From contig OZ242366.1 in NCBI GenBank assembly GCA_965208945.1, positions 5,903,995-5,967,994 of the forward strand: DNA of 64,000 bases, in the 5' to 3' direction. Under the pieces are notes generated by a model. The model ran no database searches. It saw nothing but the letters and a program-made list of their open reading frames with translations, and was not told where the DNA came from. Each line of letters opens with the position of its first letter. The stretch's first letter is position 1. The translations under genes were made by a program, and so were the position numbers. Of this stretch, positions 52,842 to 61,202 are shown piece after piece. Source of the stretch: JAPPLB01 sp965208945. Its GTDB lineage: Bacteria; Acidobacteriota; Terriglobia; Bryobacterales; UBA6623.

Positions 52842-54467
52842 ATGTCTCAAACGAAAGCGTCGTCATCTTTCAGAACCAAGAACATAAGCCGTCGAGCGCT
52901 GTTTCGAAGCGGCGCCGCTCTTGCCGCAGCCGGCGGCGTCCCCAACGCAACCTCTGCCGCGGCCATGTCCTTCGGCAGCGACATGTACCAGTCCATCGGT
53001 GTCAGACCGGTGATCAATGCAAAGGGCGTTTTCACGATGCTCAGCGGATCGCTCATGCTGCCGGAGTGCCGGCAGGCGATGCAGCAGGCATCCCGGAACT
53101 TCGTGCAGATCGACGAGTTGATGGAGGCGGTCGGCAAGCGCCTCGCGGAGCTGACAGGCGCCGAATCAGCGATCGTCACCTGCGGTTGCGCAGCGGCCCT
53201 GGCGCACGCCACCGCCGCCTGCCTGGCCGGCGGCGACCCAGAAAAGATCCATCGTCTGCCCAATCTGGACGGCCTCAAGCGCGAAGTCATCGTGCCGAGC
53301 TACTCACGCAACATCTATGACCAGTCGGTTCGCATGGTCGGTCCGAAGATCATCAGCGTCGCCAACGAAGAGGAGATGCGCATGGCGATCAATGGCCGCA
53401 CAGCGATGGCGATGTTGGTCGGTTCGCCCAGGGACCGGGGTCCTCTCGGTTTGAAGGAGGTGGCCGCGATCGCTCATGAACATGATGTTCCGGTGCTGCT
53501 GGACGCGGCCGCGGAAGCTCTCACGATCCCGAACGTCCACCTGGAACGGGGCGCCGATCTCGTCGCCTACAGCGGCGGGAAGGCGCTGTCAGGCCCGCAG
53601 AGCTCGGGCTTGCTGATCGGCCGCAAAGACCTCATTCAGGCTGCCTGGCTCAACAGCGCGCCGCACCACGCCTTCGGACGGCCGATGAAAGTAGGCAAGG
53701 AAGACATCATGGGGCTGCTCGCCGCCGTCGAAATGTGGGTGCGCCGCGACCATGACGCCGAGTGGAAGACCTGGGAGAGTTGGCTCGACGAGATTGCTTC
53801 GAAAGTCGAGGACGTTCCCGGAGTCACGACCGAAGTCCTCCAGCCCCGCGGGCTCTCGAACCGTTCTCCTCGACTGGCGATCCGCTGGGATGGCCGGAAA
53901 ATGGGGATCTCCGGCGATGAACTCTACCAAAAACTCTACTCCGGCGACCCACGGATCGTGCTGGCAGGGAGCACGGGCGACCGCCGCCACCCTGCCGACA
54001 GTTCCGCCACCGTGATGCCCTGGCAGCTACAACCCGGCGAAGCGGGGATCGTGGCCGCGGAGATTCATCACGCCCTTACCAGCCCAGGCAAGGGGTCGCC
54101 CCATTCCAAAGCGGCCGCTCCGGAGACCGACGTCAGCGGCCAATGGGACGTCGAGATGCTATTTGTCGGCATGACGGCGAAGCATCGGTTCGTTTTCGAA
54201 CAAGACGGCGGAAGCCTGCTCGGCACACACGCCGGCGAAACCACGCAAGGAGACTTGAAGGGTTGGATCGAGGGTGCTGAAATCCAGTTCCGCAGCGCAC
54301 AACCGCTGGAAGGAGCGGGCATCCACTTCGCATTCATGGGCAAGGTCAGCGGCAACTCAATGGCGGGCGAAGTGGACCTGGGAGAATATGGGACGGCACG
54401 ATGGTCAGCCCGCCGCCACACCTACGACGAAGCGGGCAAGATTATCCGGGGAGTGAAACACATCTAA
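52842..54467 (+). CDS. SelA-like PLP enzyme with Tat signal and C-terminal extension
   Basis: 541 residues from the ATG at 52842. Tat signal SRRALFRSGAALAAAG. Fold-type I PLP domain like SelA / D-glucosaminate-6-phosphate ammonia lyase: VRPVINAKGVFTMLSG, the TGAESAIVTCGCAAALAHAT phosphate-binding segment and the PLP Lys in YSGGKALSGPQSSG. After about residue 430 an extra ~105-residue beta-rich domain (SGQWDVEMLFVGM ... GEVDLGEYGTARWSA) is appended, which cytosolic relatives lack. No selenocysteine genes are near, so a sugar-amine lyase or related activity in the periplasm is more likely than SelA. Confidence 0.85.
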   Translation: MSQTKASSSFRTKNISRRALFRSGAALAAAGGVPNATSAAAMSFGSDMYQSIGVRPVINAKGVFTMLSGSLMLPECRQAMQQASRNFVQIDELMEAVGKRLAELTGAESAIVTCGCAAALAHATAACLAGGDPEKIHRLPNLDGLKREVIVPSYSRNIYDQSVRMVGPKIISVANEEEMRMAINGRTAMAMLVGSPRDRGPLGLKEVAAIAHEHDVPVLLDAAAEALTIPNVHLERGADLVAYSGGKALSGPQSSGLLIGRKDLIQAAWLNSAPHHAFGRPMKVGKEDIMGLLAAVEMWVRRDHDAEWKTWESWLDEIASKVEDVPGVTTEVLQPRGLSNRSPRLAIRWDGRKMGISGDELYQKLYSGDPRIVLAGSTGDRRHPADSSATVMPWQLQPGEAGIVAAEIHHALTSPGKGSPHSKAAAPETDVSGQWDVEMLFVGMTAKHRFVFEQDGGSLLGTHAGETTQGDLKGWIEGAEIQFRSAQPLEGAGIHFAFMGKVSGNSMAGEVDLGEYGTARWSARRHTYDEAGKIIRGVKHI

Positions 54468-54471
54468 AAAA

Positions 54472-54536
54472 AGGCCGTGATTCGTGTTTCGTGTCTCGTG
54501 ATTCGTGAAAACCATGGGCGGCGGACTGGTTCGCTC
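54472..54536 (+). repeat. heptamer repeat block with tail
   Basis: GTGATTC GTGTTTC GTGTCTC GTGATTC GTGAAAACC, then the GGGCGGCGGACTGGTTCGCT tail, immediately joined to a foldback copy. Confidence 0.8.
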
Positions 54537-54719
54537 CAGCCTGCATTTCTCACCACCCGACGGTCGAAGCACGCGATACGACCGCCAGGACTTCGTTGCG
54601 CTTGCTTGCCGTGCTCAACGTACAGTTCAAGTACGCCTGCGCGCGCCAAGCGGCTCGCGCCTTGTCCTGACGGCCCTCTCACCCACTTCGCCTCGCCACG
54701 TGGTGAGACATGAAGGCTA
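54537..54719 (+). repeat. ~183-bp foldback repeat
   Basis: Complete copy between two co-directional genes. The apex is GTACAGTTCAAGTAC, one mismatch to the IS1111-element target. Confidence 0.92.
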
Positions 54720-54782
54720 GAAGAAATGTCGAAAAAGGCCGAGTTTCGTGAAACCTTAAGGGCCGTGTTGCTGGCGGGGGCG

Positions 54783-54850
54783 GCTCGCGCCTCGTCCTGG
54801 CGGCCCTCTCATGCACTTCGCCTCGCCGCGTGGTGAGAAATGCAGGCCAG
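54783..54850 (+). repeat. solo right half of the foldback repeat
   Basis: GCTCGCGCCTCGTCCTGGCG to GTGGTGAGAAATGCAGGCCA, without a left half. It is preceded by a short heptamer-type segment (54731-54775). Confidence 0.8.
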
Positions 54851-54931
54851 CTACTCCAGGACAGCAGTCATGGTTGCCGCTGAGACCGGCGCACGATAGC
54901 ATGTCCTCGGGGGCTCGATCCCCTGGGAGAT

Positions 54932-55843
54932 ATGCGAATGCGACGGTTTCTTGCGGCGATTGCCGGGACGCTGGGCCTGATGGCGGCGATGACGGCCACG
55001 GAGGCGCCGGACCTGGGATACCGGGTCGATGCCGACTGGCCGAGCCTCCCATCGGGTACGCACCTTGCGGAGGTCGCTGCTGCAGCCGTCGATGATGACG
55101 GCAACATCCATATCTTCCATCGCGGCGAGGAGCCGATCATGGTTTTCAGCCGTGAGGGGAAGCTGTTGCGATCCTTCGGCAAGGGACTGTTCGATTCACC
55201 TCACGGGCTGCGCATCGACCCCGAAGGCAACCTCTGGGCGGCCGATTCGGGGTCTCACATCGTAGTCAAGCTCAGTCCCCAGGGCCGCGTGCTGATGGTG
55301 CTGGGCCGACGCGGCCAGCCCGACCTTGCCAAAGAGCGCTTCGATCGGCCTACCGACGTGGCTTTCGGCGCCAACGGCGACGTATATATCACCGACGGCT
55401 ACGGAAACTCGCGTGTCGTCAAATACAGCAAGGACGGCGATTACCTCGGCGAGTGGGGCAAGAAAGGAGTCGATCAAGGAGAGTTCAACACCCCGCACGG
55501 CATCATCACCGACAAGGCCGGCCGCGTCTATGTCGCTGATCGCGAGAACTTCCGGATCCAGATCTTCGATGCCGACGGCAAGTTCCTCGAGCAGTGGAAG
55601 CACGTAGGGTCACCGTTCGGATTCGCGATGAGCGACGACGGTTTTCTGTTCATGGCCGACGGATACAACGACCGTGTACTGAAGCTCAACCCGGACAACG
55701 GCAAGATCCTCGGCGCGATCGGCCGTCACGGCCGCGCCCCCGGCCGATTCGACGTCGTCCATCACTTGGCGGTCGACCCGCACGGCAGTGTCTACGCCGC
55801 CGAGATCGTTACTCTCCGGGTACAGCGCTTCACTCCACGCTAA
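54932..55843 (+). CDS. exported NHL-repeat beta-propeller protein
   Basis: 303 residues with signal peptide (RRFLAAIAGTLGLMAAMTATEA). Six NHL-type blades (FDSPHGLRIDPEGNLWAADS, FDRPTDVAFGANGDVYITDGY, FNTPHGIITDKAGRVYVADRE, GSPFGFAMSDDGFLFMADGY, FDVVHHLAVDPHGSVYAAE) resemble the peptidyl-alpha-hydroxyglycine amidating lyase propeller and bacterial six-bladed relatives. The zinc and catalytic residues of PAL were not verified, so a binding role is as likely as an enzymatic one. GGGAG precedes the ATG. Its TAA stop is the first trinucleotide of a foldback fragment. Confidence 0.87.
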   Translation: MRMRRFLAAIAGTLGLMAAMTATEAPDLGYRVDADWPSLPSGTHLAEVAAAAVDDDGNIHIFHRGEEPIMVFSREGKLLRSFGKGLFDSPHGLRIDPEGNLWAADSGSHIVVKLSPQGRVLMVLGRRGQPDLAKERFDRPTDVAFGANGDVYITDGYGNSRVVKYSKDGDYLGEWGKKGVDQGEFNTPHGIITDKAGRVYVADRENFRIQIFDADGKFLEQWKHVGSPFGFAMSDDGFLFMADGYNDRVLKLNPDNGKILGAIGRHGRAPGRFDVVHHLAVDPHGSVYAAEIVTLRVQRFTPR

Positions 55844-55880
55844 CCTGCATTTCTCACCAGATGACGGCCGCAGCACACGA
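55841..55880 (+). repeat. solo left end of the foldback repeat, overlapping a stop codon
   Basis: TAACCTGCATTTCTCACCAG then GCAGCACACGAG, followed by GGCCGTGG and a complete copy. TAA is the stop of the NHL gene. Confidence 0.82.
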
Positions 55881-55901
55881 GAAAAGGCCGTGGTCAGTGG
55901 T

Positions 55902-56083
55902 TAGCCTGCATTTCTCACCACCCGACGGTCGAAGCACGCGATACGACCGCCAGGACTTCGTTGCGCTTGCTTGCCGTGCTCAACGTACTGTCAAGTACGC
56001 CTGCGCGCGCCAAGCGGCTCGCGCCTCGTCCTGACGGCCCTCTCACCCACCTCGTCTCGCCACGTGGTGAGAAATGCAGGCTA
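55902..56083 (+). repeat. ~183-bp foldback repeat
   Basis: Complete copy with perfect 19-bp end repeats between convergent NHL and cimA genes. The apex is GTACTGTCAAGTAC. Confidence 0.93.
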
Positions 56084-56139
56084 GTCCTGACAGCCCTCTC
56101 ACGCACTTCGCCTCGCCTCGTGGTGAGAAAGGCAGGCTA
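56082..56139 (+). repeat. solo right half fused to the preceding foldback copy
   Basis: GTCCTGACAGCCCTCTCACG to GAGAAAGGCAGGCTA; the same arrangement as at 30427-30483. It ends 5 bp before the cimA stop. Confidence 0.88.
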
Positions 56140-56143
56140 GTGG

Positions 56144-57754
56144 TTAGACGCCCCAGGAGTAATCGGCTGTGGCTTCGCTGAGGGACTTGTCGGTTTCAGC
56201 GAGGCGAAGCAACTCGAGGCGGATGGAATCGACGAGGGCGTTCCAACTGGCTTCGAGGACATCGTCGGATACGCCGACAGTCGTCCAGTTGCGATTGTGG
56301 TCGCTCCACTCGATGAGAACGCGCACCTTGGCGGCGGTGCCGCGATTCGGTTCAAGGACACGGACTTTGTAGTCGACGAGACGAATATCGGCCACAGCAG
56401 GATAGCTGTGCGAGAGGCATTTGCGCAGGCACTGCGCCATGGCATCGAAAGGGCCGGAGGCGGAGACTTCCGCCGAACAGACGCCGTCTCGGGTCTTGAC
56501 GCTCATCTCAACGTGGCAATTCGTGCGGCGAGCTCCTTCACGCTCGTCGGTGACGCGCATCCGCTCGAGCTCGAAGAAGAAATGATCGGGCTGCAGGACT
56601 TCACGGACGAGCAATTCGAAGGTGCCCTCGGCGGACTCGAGTTCGTAGCCCTCGAATTCGAGATGCTTGATGCGGTCGAGCAGTTGGCGGCGGGCGGCGG
56701 CGTCCAATCGCTTGTCGAGCCCCTTCTCGGTGAGCTTGTACGTGATGTTGCTGCGTCCGGAAAGGTCGCTCACGAGGACACGACGCTGGTTGCCAATCGT
56801 CTCGGGTTCGATGTGCTCGTAGGTGGAAACTTCCTTGAGGACGGCGCTGACGTGGATGCCGCCCTTGTGGGCGAAGGCGCTGCGGCCAACGAAGGCGCGG
56901 TCGTTGGGCAGAGAAAGGTTGGCGGTCTCGCTGACGAAATTCGCCGTGGCAGTGAGGTGCTTCAATTTTTCGCGGCCCACCGTGGTGTGACCGAGTTTCA
57001 GCTCGAGGACCGGGATGATCGAACACAGGTTGGCATTGCCACAGCGCTCGCCGTAGCCATTGGCCGTCCCCTGAACGTGCGTCGCGCCCAGCTCGACTGC
57101 CGTGATGGCGTTGGCGACAGCCAACTCGGAGTCGTTGTGGGTGTGGATGCCGATGACGCCATCGAAACGATTGCGAACTTCGGCGAATATCTCTCCGAGC
57201 CGATTCGTGACCGTGCCTCCGTTGGTGTCACAGAGGACGAGAACGTCGGCGCCCGCTTCCTGAGCGGCTTCGAGAGTACGCAGTGCGAAGTCGGCACTCG
57301 CTTCGTAGCCGTCAAAGAAATGCTCCGCGTCGAAGATGACTTCCCTGCCCTGTTGCTTGATGTGTCCGACGGTCTCGGAGATCATGGCCAGGTTCTGCTC
57401 TTCAGTCACGCCAAGGGCGCGTTCGGTATGCAGACGCCAACTCTTGCCGAAGATCGTGACGACGGGGGTTTCAGCTTCCAGGAGCGCGTTGACGTTGGGG
57501 TCGGCCTGGACCGTGTTGCGCGGGTAGCGTGTCGAGCCGAATGCGGCAAGACGCGCGTGCTTGAACTCCAGGTCCCGGGCACGCGAGAAGAAGTCCTTGT
57601 CACGGGGGTTCGAACCCGGCCAGCCGCCCTCGATGTAGTCGATTCCGAGCTCGTCGAGCTTCTCGGCAACCATCAACTTGTCGTCGACCGAGAAGGAGAT
57701 GTTTTCTCCCTGGGTGCCGTCGCGCAGCGTGGTGTCGTAGGTGAAGATTCTCAT
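56144..57754 (-). CDS. cimA: (R)-citramalate synthase
   Basis: 536 residues from the ATG at 57754. HMG-CoA-lyase-like/alpha-IPM synthase superfamily: TTLRDGTQGENISFS at the start, YIEGGWPGSNPRD, DAEHFFDGY, LCDTNGG, IHTHNDSELAVAN and GTANGYGERCGNANL, then AHKGGIHVSAV and a C-terminal LeuA-type allosteric domain. The HFFDGY motif and overall length match the CimA branch (TIGR00977) rather than LeuA. It condenses acetyl-CoA and pyruvate, the threonine-independent entry to isoleucine. An IS110-family element lies directly upstream and may have displaced its promoter. Confidence 0.94.
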   Translation of the reverse strand: MRIFTYDTTLRDGTQGENISFSVDDKLMVAEKLDELGIDYIEGGWPGSNPRDKDFFSRARDLEFKHARLAAFGSTRYPRNTVQADPNVNALLEAETPVVTIFGKSWRLHTERALGVTEEQNLAMISETVGHIKQQGREVIFDAEHFFDGYEASADFALRTLEAAQEAGADVLVLCDTNGGTVTNRLGEIFAEVRNRFDGVIGIHTHNDSELAVANAITAVELGATHVQGTANGYGERCGNANLCSIIPVLELKLGHTTVGREKLKHLTATANFVSETANLSLPNDRAFVGRSAFAHKGGIHVSAVLKEVSTYEHIEPETIGNQRRVLVSDLSGRSNITYKLTEKGLDKRLDAAARRQLLDRIKHLEFEGYELESAEGTFELLVREVLQPDHFFFELERMRVTDEREGARRTNCHVEMSVKTRDGVCSAEVSASGPFDAMAQCLRKCLSHSYPAVADIRLVDYKVRVLEPNRGTAAKVRVLIEWSDHNRNWTTVGVSDDVLEASWNALVDSIRLELLRLAETDKSLSEATADYSWGV

Positions 57755-57929
57755 GGTCTGGCTTCGGATGGGATTTCGGGGCGCTGATAATGACCCGGTA
57801 GCCGTCAACGATACGGGAATGGAAGATCAATAACCGGGAGCCGGGCGCAACTTCATTCCCGGCGCCAAGCGGGGCTTCGCCACGGGCTTGTCTATTAATC
57901 TGGGTCTCCGGGCATTAGGGAGAACCCGG

Positions 57930-57961
57930 CCCATCAGCGCCCCGGCCGGGGCGCTGATGGG
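57930..57961. repeat. 32-bp perfect palindrome in the IS110 5' non-coding region
   Basis: CCATCAGCGCCCCGG joined directly to its reverse complement, with one more flanking C-G pair. It lies about 130 bp before the transposase start, where IS110-group bridge RNAs are encoded; it would form a very stable hairpin. Confidence 0.9.
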
Positions 57962-58093
57962 GGGCGGTGGTCGGGCCGTCACGGGCTTGGCCGTTTGGGG
58001 CCGTTTAGCAGTGTGGCCGCCACCGTCCTTCCCAACGTCCTGAATGGATACATGAGCATCATGGCTCGCATGACAAGCATAGGAGAAGGGAAG

Positions 58094-59041
58094 ATGACCC
58101 ACCATACCATCGGGATCGATATCTCGAAAGCCCACCTCGACGCCTACGCCGCGCCCGCGGGCAGCACGGCCCGCTTCTCGAATGATGCGGCCGGGTTGCG
58201 GAAGCTGATCGCCTGGATCGGCCCTGAGGCCGGGCGCATCGCCTACGAGCCCAGCGGACCTTGGCACCGCGACTTCGAGGAGGCGCTGCTGAAGGCCGGG
58301 CTTCCGCTGTACGCGATCAATCCCTACCAGGTCCGGTGCTTCGCTCGCTCGAGCGGACGCCGCGCCAAGACCGACGCCGTCGATGCCCGCACGCTGGCCA
58401 CCATGGCGGACGCCATCGGCGACCTGCGTCCGACCGCGGCAAAGTCCCACAGCGACCGCGACCTCGCCGAACTGCAACTCGTGCGCGACGCGCTGCTCGC
58501 CGACCGGACCGCCATCGGCAATCGCGGCAAACACTTGCGCCACCCCGTCGCCAAGCGACTCAACCAGCAGCGGCTGGCCCAGATCGAGCGCCAGCTCAAG
58601 CGCGTCGAAGCCGAGATCCGCAACATCATCGACACCCGCGAGGACCTCAAGCGCCGGCTTGAGATCCTGACCTCGATCCCCGGCGTCTCCTACGTCACCG
58701 CCGCAGGACTCATCGTCCACATGCCCGAACTCGGCACCCTCACAGCTCCCCGCGCCGCCAGCCTCGCCGGGCTGGCGCCCGTCACCCGCGAGTCCGGAAC
58801 TTGGAAAGGACGCAGCTTCATCCAAGGCGGCAGGGAAAAGCTGCGGCGGTTGCTTTACATGCCCGCCGTGGCCGCCATCCGCTGCAACCCCGACCTCGGG
58901 AGCAAGTACACCGCGCTGCGCGACGCCGGCAAGCCGCCCAAGCTCGCCATCACGGCCGTCATGAGGAAGCTCGTCGTCCTCGCCAACATCCTCGTCCAGC
59001 AGGATCGCCTCTGGACCCCCAGACCGCAGCCGACTACCTGA
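58094..59041 (+). CDS. IS110-family transposase (IS110 group)
   Basis: 315 residues from the ATG at 58094 (AGGAGAAGGG upstream). DEDD domain: Asp in TIGIDISKAHLDAYA, Glu in AYEPSGPWH and the acids in KTDAVDARTLA. A coiled central region follows, then Transposase_20 with LTSIPGVSYVTAAGLIVHMPEL and LAGLAPVTRESG. Only distantly similar to the IS1111-type enzyme at 39462. The open frame suggests it may be active. Confidence 0.94.
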   Translation: MTHHTIGIDISKAHLDAYAAPAGSTARFSNDAAGLRKLIAWIGPEAGRIAYEPSGPWHRDFEEALLKAGLPLYAINPYQVRCFARSSGRRAKTDAVDARTLATMADAIGDLRPTAAKSHSDRDLAELQLVRDALLADRTAIGNRGKHLRHPVAKRLNQQRLAQIERQLKRVEAEIRNIIDTREDLKRRLEILTSIPGVSYVTAAGLIVHMPELGTLTAPRAASLAGLAPVTRESGTWKGRSFIQGGREKLRRLLYMPAVAAIRCNPDLGSKYTALRDAGKPPKLAITAVMRKLVVLANILVQQDRLWTPRPQPTT

Positions 59042-59201
59042 CATGCCCACCTTCACCTCGCGCCCCCTGAACTCCGAGAAAACCGGCTCACGAAACAATC
59101 TCTTGACACATGGATACTGCTAACTTTGCGGCGCCTCTTTTTTCCTCTTCAAATAACCTCAATCGTGCTACACTCAATACGTCAACATACTGAGTACGGC
59201 A

Positions 59202-60488
59202 CTAGGGTTTGGTGCCGGGCTGTTCTGAGGGGGCCGTTGGAGCGGCCCCCTCTTGGTTTATGTCGGCAGCGCGAGCGTCGAGAAAGCGCAACAACGAATC
59301 GTGCTGATAGACTTCCCGCATGATTCGGGCGAGCCGATCACGGCGGGCAAGATTCCACTGAGCGTAGTGGCGCTCCGTGGTGGTGATGCTGCTATGTCCT
59401 AGCAGCGTGCTCAAGTCTTCTATAGAAACGTGGGAAAGCAGAGCTTCGGCGGCGAAGGTATGCCGAAGGCGATGCGGCCGGAAGTTTTTGATTCCTGCTT
59501 TCCGAGCGGCGAAATGCAACCTGGATCGCCAGTACTTGGCGGAAGTCGTGGCAGTTTCTCCTGCATTCGGGAGGTAGTAATCGATGTTGGGCTCGGCGAT
59601 TTTCTTCAAAGCGACGAGCACCTGATCGGGAATATAGGTCATGACGAGTTCGCTCGTCTTGGCCCTTCGCAAAGTGAGATTGTTGCCGTTGATGGCATCA
59701 CGTCGGAGGGTGACGGCGTCGCGGATCGCCAGACCCGAGAAGCGCATGAGCATGATCAAGGCTCGCTCATTGGGCAGATCCTCGGTGGCTTTCAGAAGGT
59801 CCTTCATCTCAGACTCGCTTAGTGGCAAGGGTGTCCGGGGCGGCACTTTGGGAGGTTTCAGGTGCTTGACCGGAGACGAATCGATCCAATTGGCTTTCAC
59901 AGCGAAGGAAAAGAATGCTTTCAGCTGCTGGAGTCGCGTAGCCTGAGAACTCGGTTTATGGGTCCAGGATTCGCGCCAAGATCGCATCTTGGTCTGGTTC
60001 CAATCACTCAGCCTGAGTAGATCGATCTTTTTGGCGTAAGTCAGCCAGCTGAAAAAGAGAGAGCGGTATGAGTCCAGGGTGGATTGGCTGAGATTCTGAA
60101 CACGGAGATCTCGAAGGTAGACTGCGCAAGCCGCTCTGAGAGTCAACGATTGACCGGAATCGAGTTCGCGGGCAATCTCCTTATCCGATGGCTCCCAATT
60201 CCGTGCTGCGGTCACTTTGGATCTCGCTATTCTGTGCCTCATCGAGTCGTGGCGGTAGCCTGTGCGCCGCCTCGCCCGCGATGGTCTGTTGTTTCGAAGT
60301 GTTGTGGCCCTCTTGCGGCCGGCCTCGGTGAGCACAAGCCAAGTACCATCATCCTCTACTAGGCCATTGGTGATGAGGGAATGGCGAGTTTGGGGAGAAA
60401 TCCGCAGCGCGCTCGCCTTGCGCCGGAAGAGGCCGTTGTTCGGCCGCTCGGCATTGTCGTAGATGCGGAGACAGATGGCATCGAGCAT
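59202..60488 (-). CDS. tyrosine recombinase / integrase
   Basis: 428 residues. The N-terminus (1-75) looks winged-helix-like (LITNGLVEDDGTWLVLTEAG). The SAM-like core-binding domain lies at about 112-205. The catalytic domain has R256 (GLAIRDAVTL), K277, H339-x-x-R342 (HRLRH), H365 (LLGHSS) and Y375 (ERHYAQW); all catalytic residues are present. It probably drives integration of the island to its right in map coordinates. No tRNA or clear direct repeat marking an attachment site was seen near 59050-59200. Confidence 0.92.
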   Translation of the reverse strand: MLDAICLRIYDNAERPNNGLFRRKASALRISPQTRHSLITNGLVEDDGTWLVLTEAGRKRATTLRNNRPSRARRRTGYRHDSMRHRIARSKVTAARNWEPSDKEIARELDSGQSLTLRAACAVYLRDLRVQNLSQSTLDSYRSLFFSWLTYAKKIDLLRLSDWNQTKMRSWRESWTHKPSSQATRLQQLKAFFSFAVKANWIDSSPVKHLKPPKVPPRTPLPLSESEMKDLLKATEDLPNERALIMLMRFSGLAIRDAVTLRRDAINGNNLTLRRAKTSELVMTYIPDQVLVALKKIAEPNIDYYLPNAGETATTSAKYWRSRLHFAARKAGIKNFRPHRLRHTFAAEALLSHVSIEDLSTLLGHSSITTTERHYAQWNLARRDRLARIMREVYQHDSLLRFLDARAADINQEGAAPTAPSEQPGTKP

Positions 60489-60584
60489 GGCGATCAGTAT
60501 CTACAATCCTATTGTAGTGCTGGAACCAATCCTTACAAAAAACAGGCAAACATTACACAGCGACTCTGCAAGCATCGGAAAGTT

Positions 60585-61202
60585 TCATCGTCGAGCTCGC
60601 TGTCTCTGCCGGCGATGGAAGGTGGGGGTGGGCTGGAAGTTGTTGGGGTCTCCGCCAGGAAACCAGCGGTAGAGCGTGACGGTGCTCACACCGATGCGCC
60701 GGGCGATCTTGGTTTTCGGCAAGGAGCCATCGCGGAGCAGTGAACGAGCTAGCTCAACATTGTCGGGGTTGTGAAATTTCGATGATCCGCCCCAGCGGTT
60801 GCCGTTCTTGACGTGCTTGGTGATGCCGGCGCGGGTGCGTTCGGAGTTGAGCTGGCGCTCCATCTGAGCGACGGCGGCGAAGATGGTGAACATGGCCTCG
60901 CCGATGGCGGTGTTGGTGTCGATGCCTTCGGTGAGGCTGACGAGCTCGACCTCGAGGGAGCGAAGCTGCTCGACGAGCTTCACGAGGTGTGAGACGCTGC
61001 GGCCGAGCCGGTCGAAGCGCCAGACGATGAGCGAGTCTCCGGCGCGAAGGGCCTCGAAGAGGCGGTCGAGCTCGGGCCGCTTGCGGGCGTTGCCGGCAGC
61101 GTGTTCTGTGTAGACGCGATCGCAGCGGGCGTCTTTGAGAGCAGCGATTTGCATCCCCGGGTTCTGGTCAACGGTGGAGACTCGAGCGTAGCCGATCCGC
61201 AT
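60585..61202 (-). CDS. serine recombinase (resolvase/invertase family)
   Basis: 205 residues, small serine recombinase. Nucleophile S9 in YARVSTVDQN, then RPELDRLFEALRAGDSLIVWRFDRLGRS, EGIDTNTAIGEAMFTIFAAVAQMER, and a C-terminal helix-turn-helix (TKIARRIGVSTVTLYRWF). It resembles Tn3-type resolvases and Hin/Pin invertases; no inverted site pair was identified to decide between them. Same strand as the integrase, 96 bp upstream of it. Confidence 0.92.
   Translation of the reverse strand: MRIGYARVSTVDQNPGMQIAALKDARCDRVYTEHAAGNARKRPELDRLFEALRAGDSLIVWRFDRLGRSVSHLVKLVEQLRSLEVELVSLTEGIDTNTAIGEAMFTIFAAVAQMERQLNSERTRAGITKHVKNGNRWGGSSKFHNPDNVELARSLLRDGSLPKTKIARRIGVSTVTLYRWFPGGDPNNFQPTPTFHRRQRQRARR

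Larger units (their letters stand above)
57900..59100 (+). mobile_element. second IS110-family insertion sequence (approximate limits)
   Basis: An intact transposase gene with a palindrome-rich 5' non-coding region and a short 3' end, the layout of the IS110 group rather than IS1111. No inverted terminal repeats or duplicated target were found, as is normal for the group, so both limits are estimates: the left between about 57780 and 57930, the right near 59050-59120. Confidence 0.7.

Noticed and set aside
10166..56106. Many 60-110-codon open frames inside foldback repeat copies, on both strands (sharing strings such as SPRGEAKWVRGPSGRGASRLARAGV)
   Set aside because: They are frame readings of the repeat. 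One-base indels at the apex (GTTCAAG versus GTCAAG) put different copies in different frames, and none has a consistent start or ribosome site.
10076..56139. Foldback repeat series as a CRISPR array
   Set aside because: Copies are ~183 bp, kilobases apart and separated by genes; there are no regular spacers and no cas genes.
57827..59098. 423-codon frame opposite the IS110 transposase
   Set aside because: Composition is low-complexity Gly/Asp/Val-rich and it is exactly antisense to a recognised DEDD transposase.
59228..59252. G+C-rich hairpin (GGGGCCG with CGGCCCC) at the integrase 3' end
   Set aside because: It lies within the integrase coding sequence and lacks a T-tract on either strand, so I did not call a terminator or attachment site.
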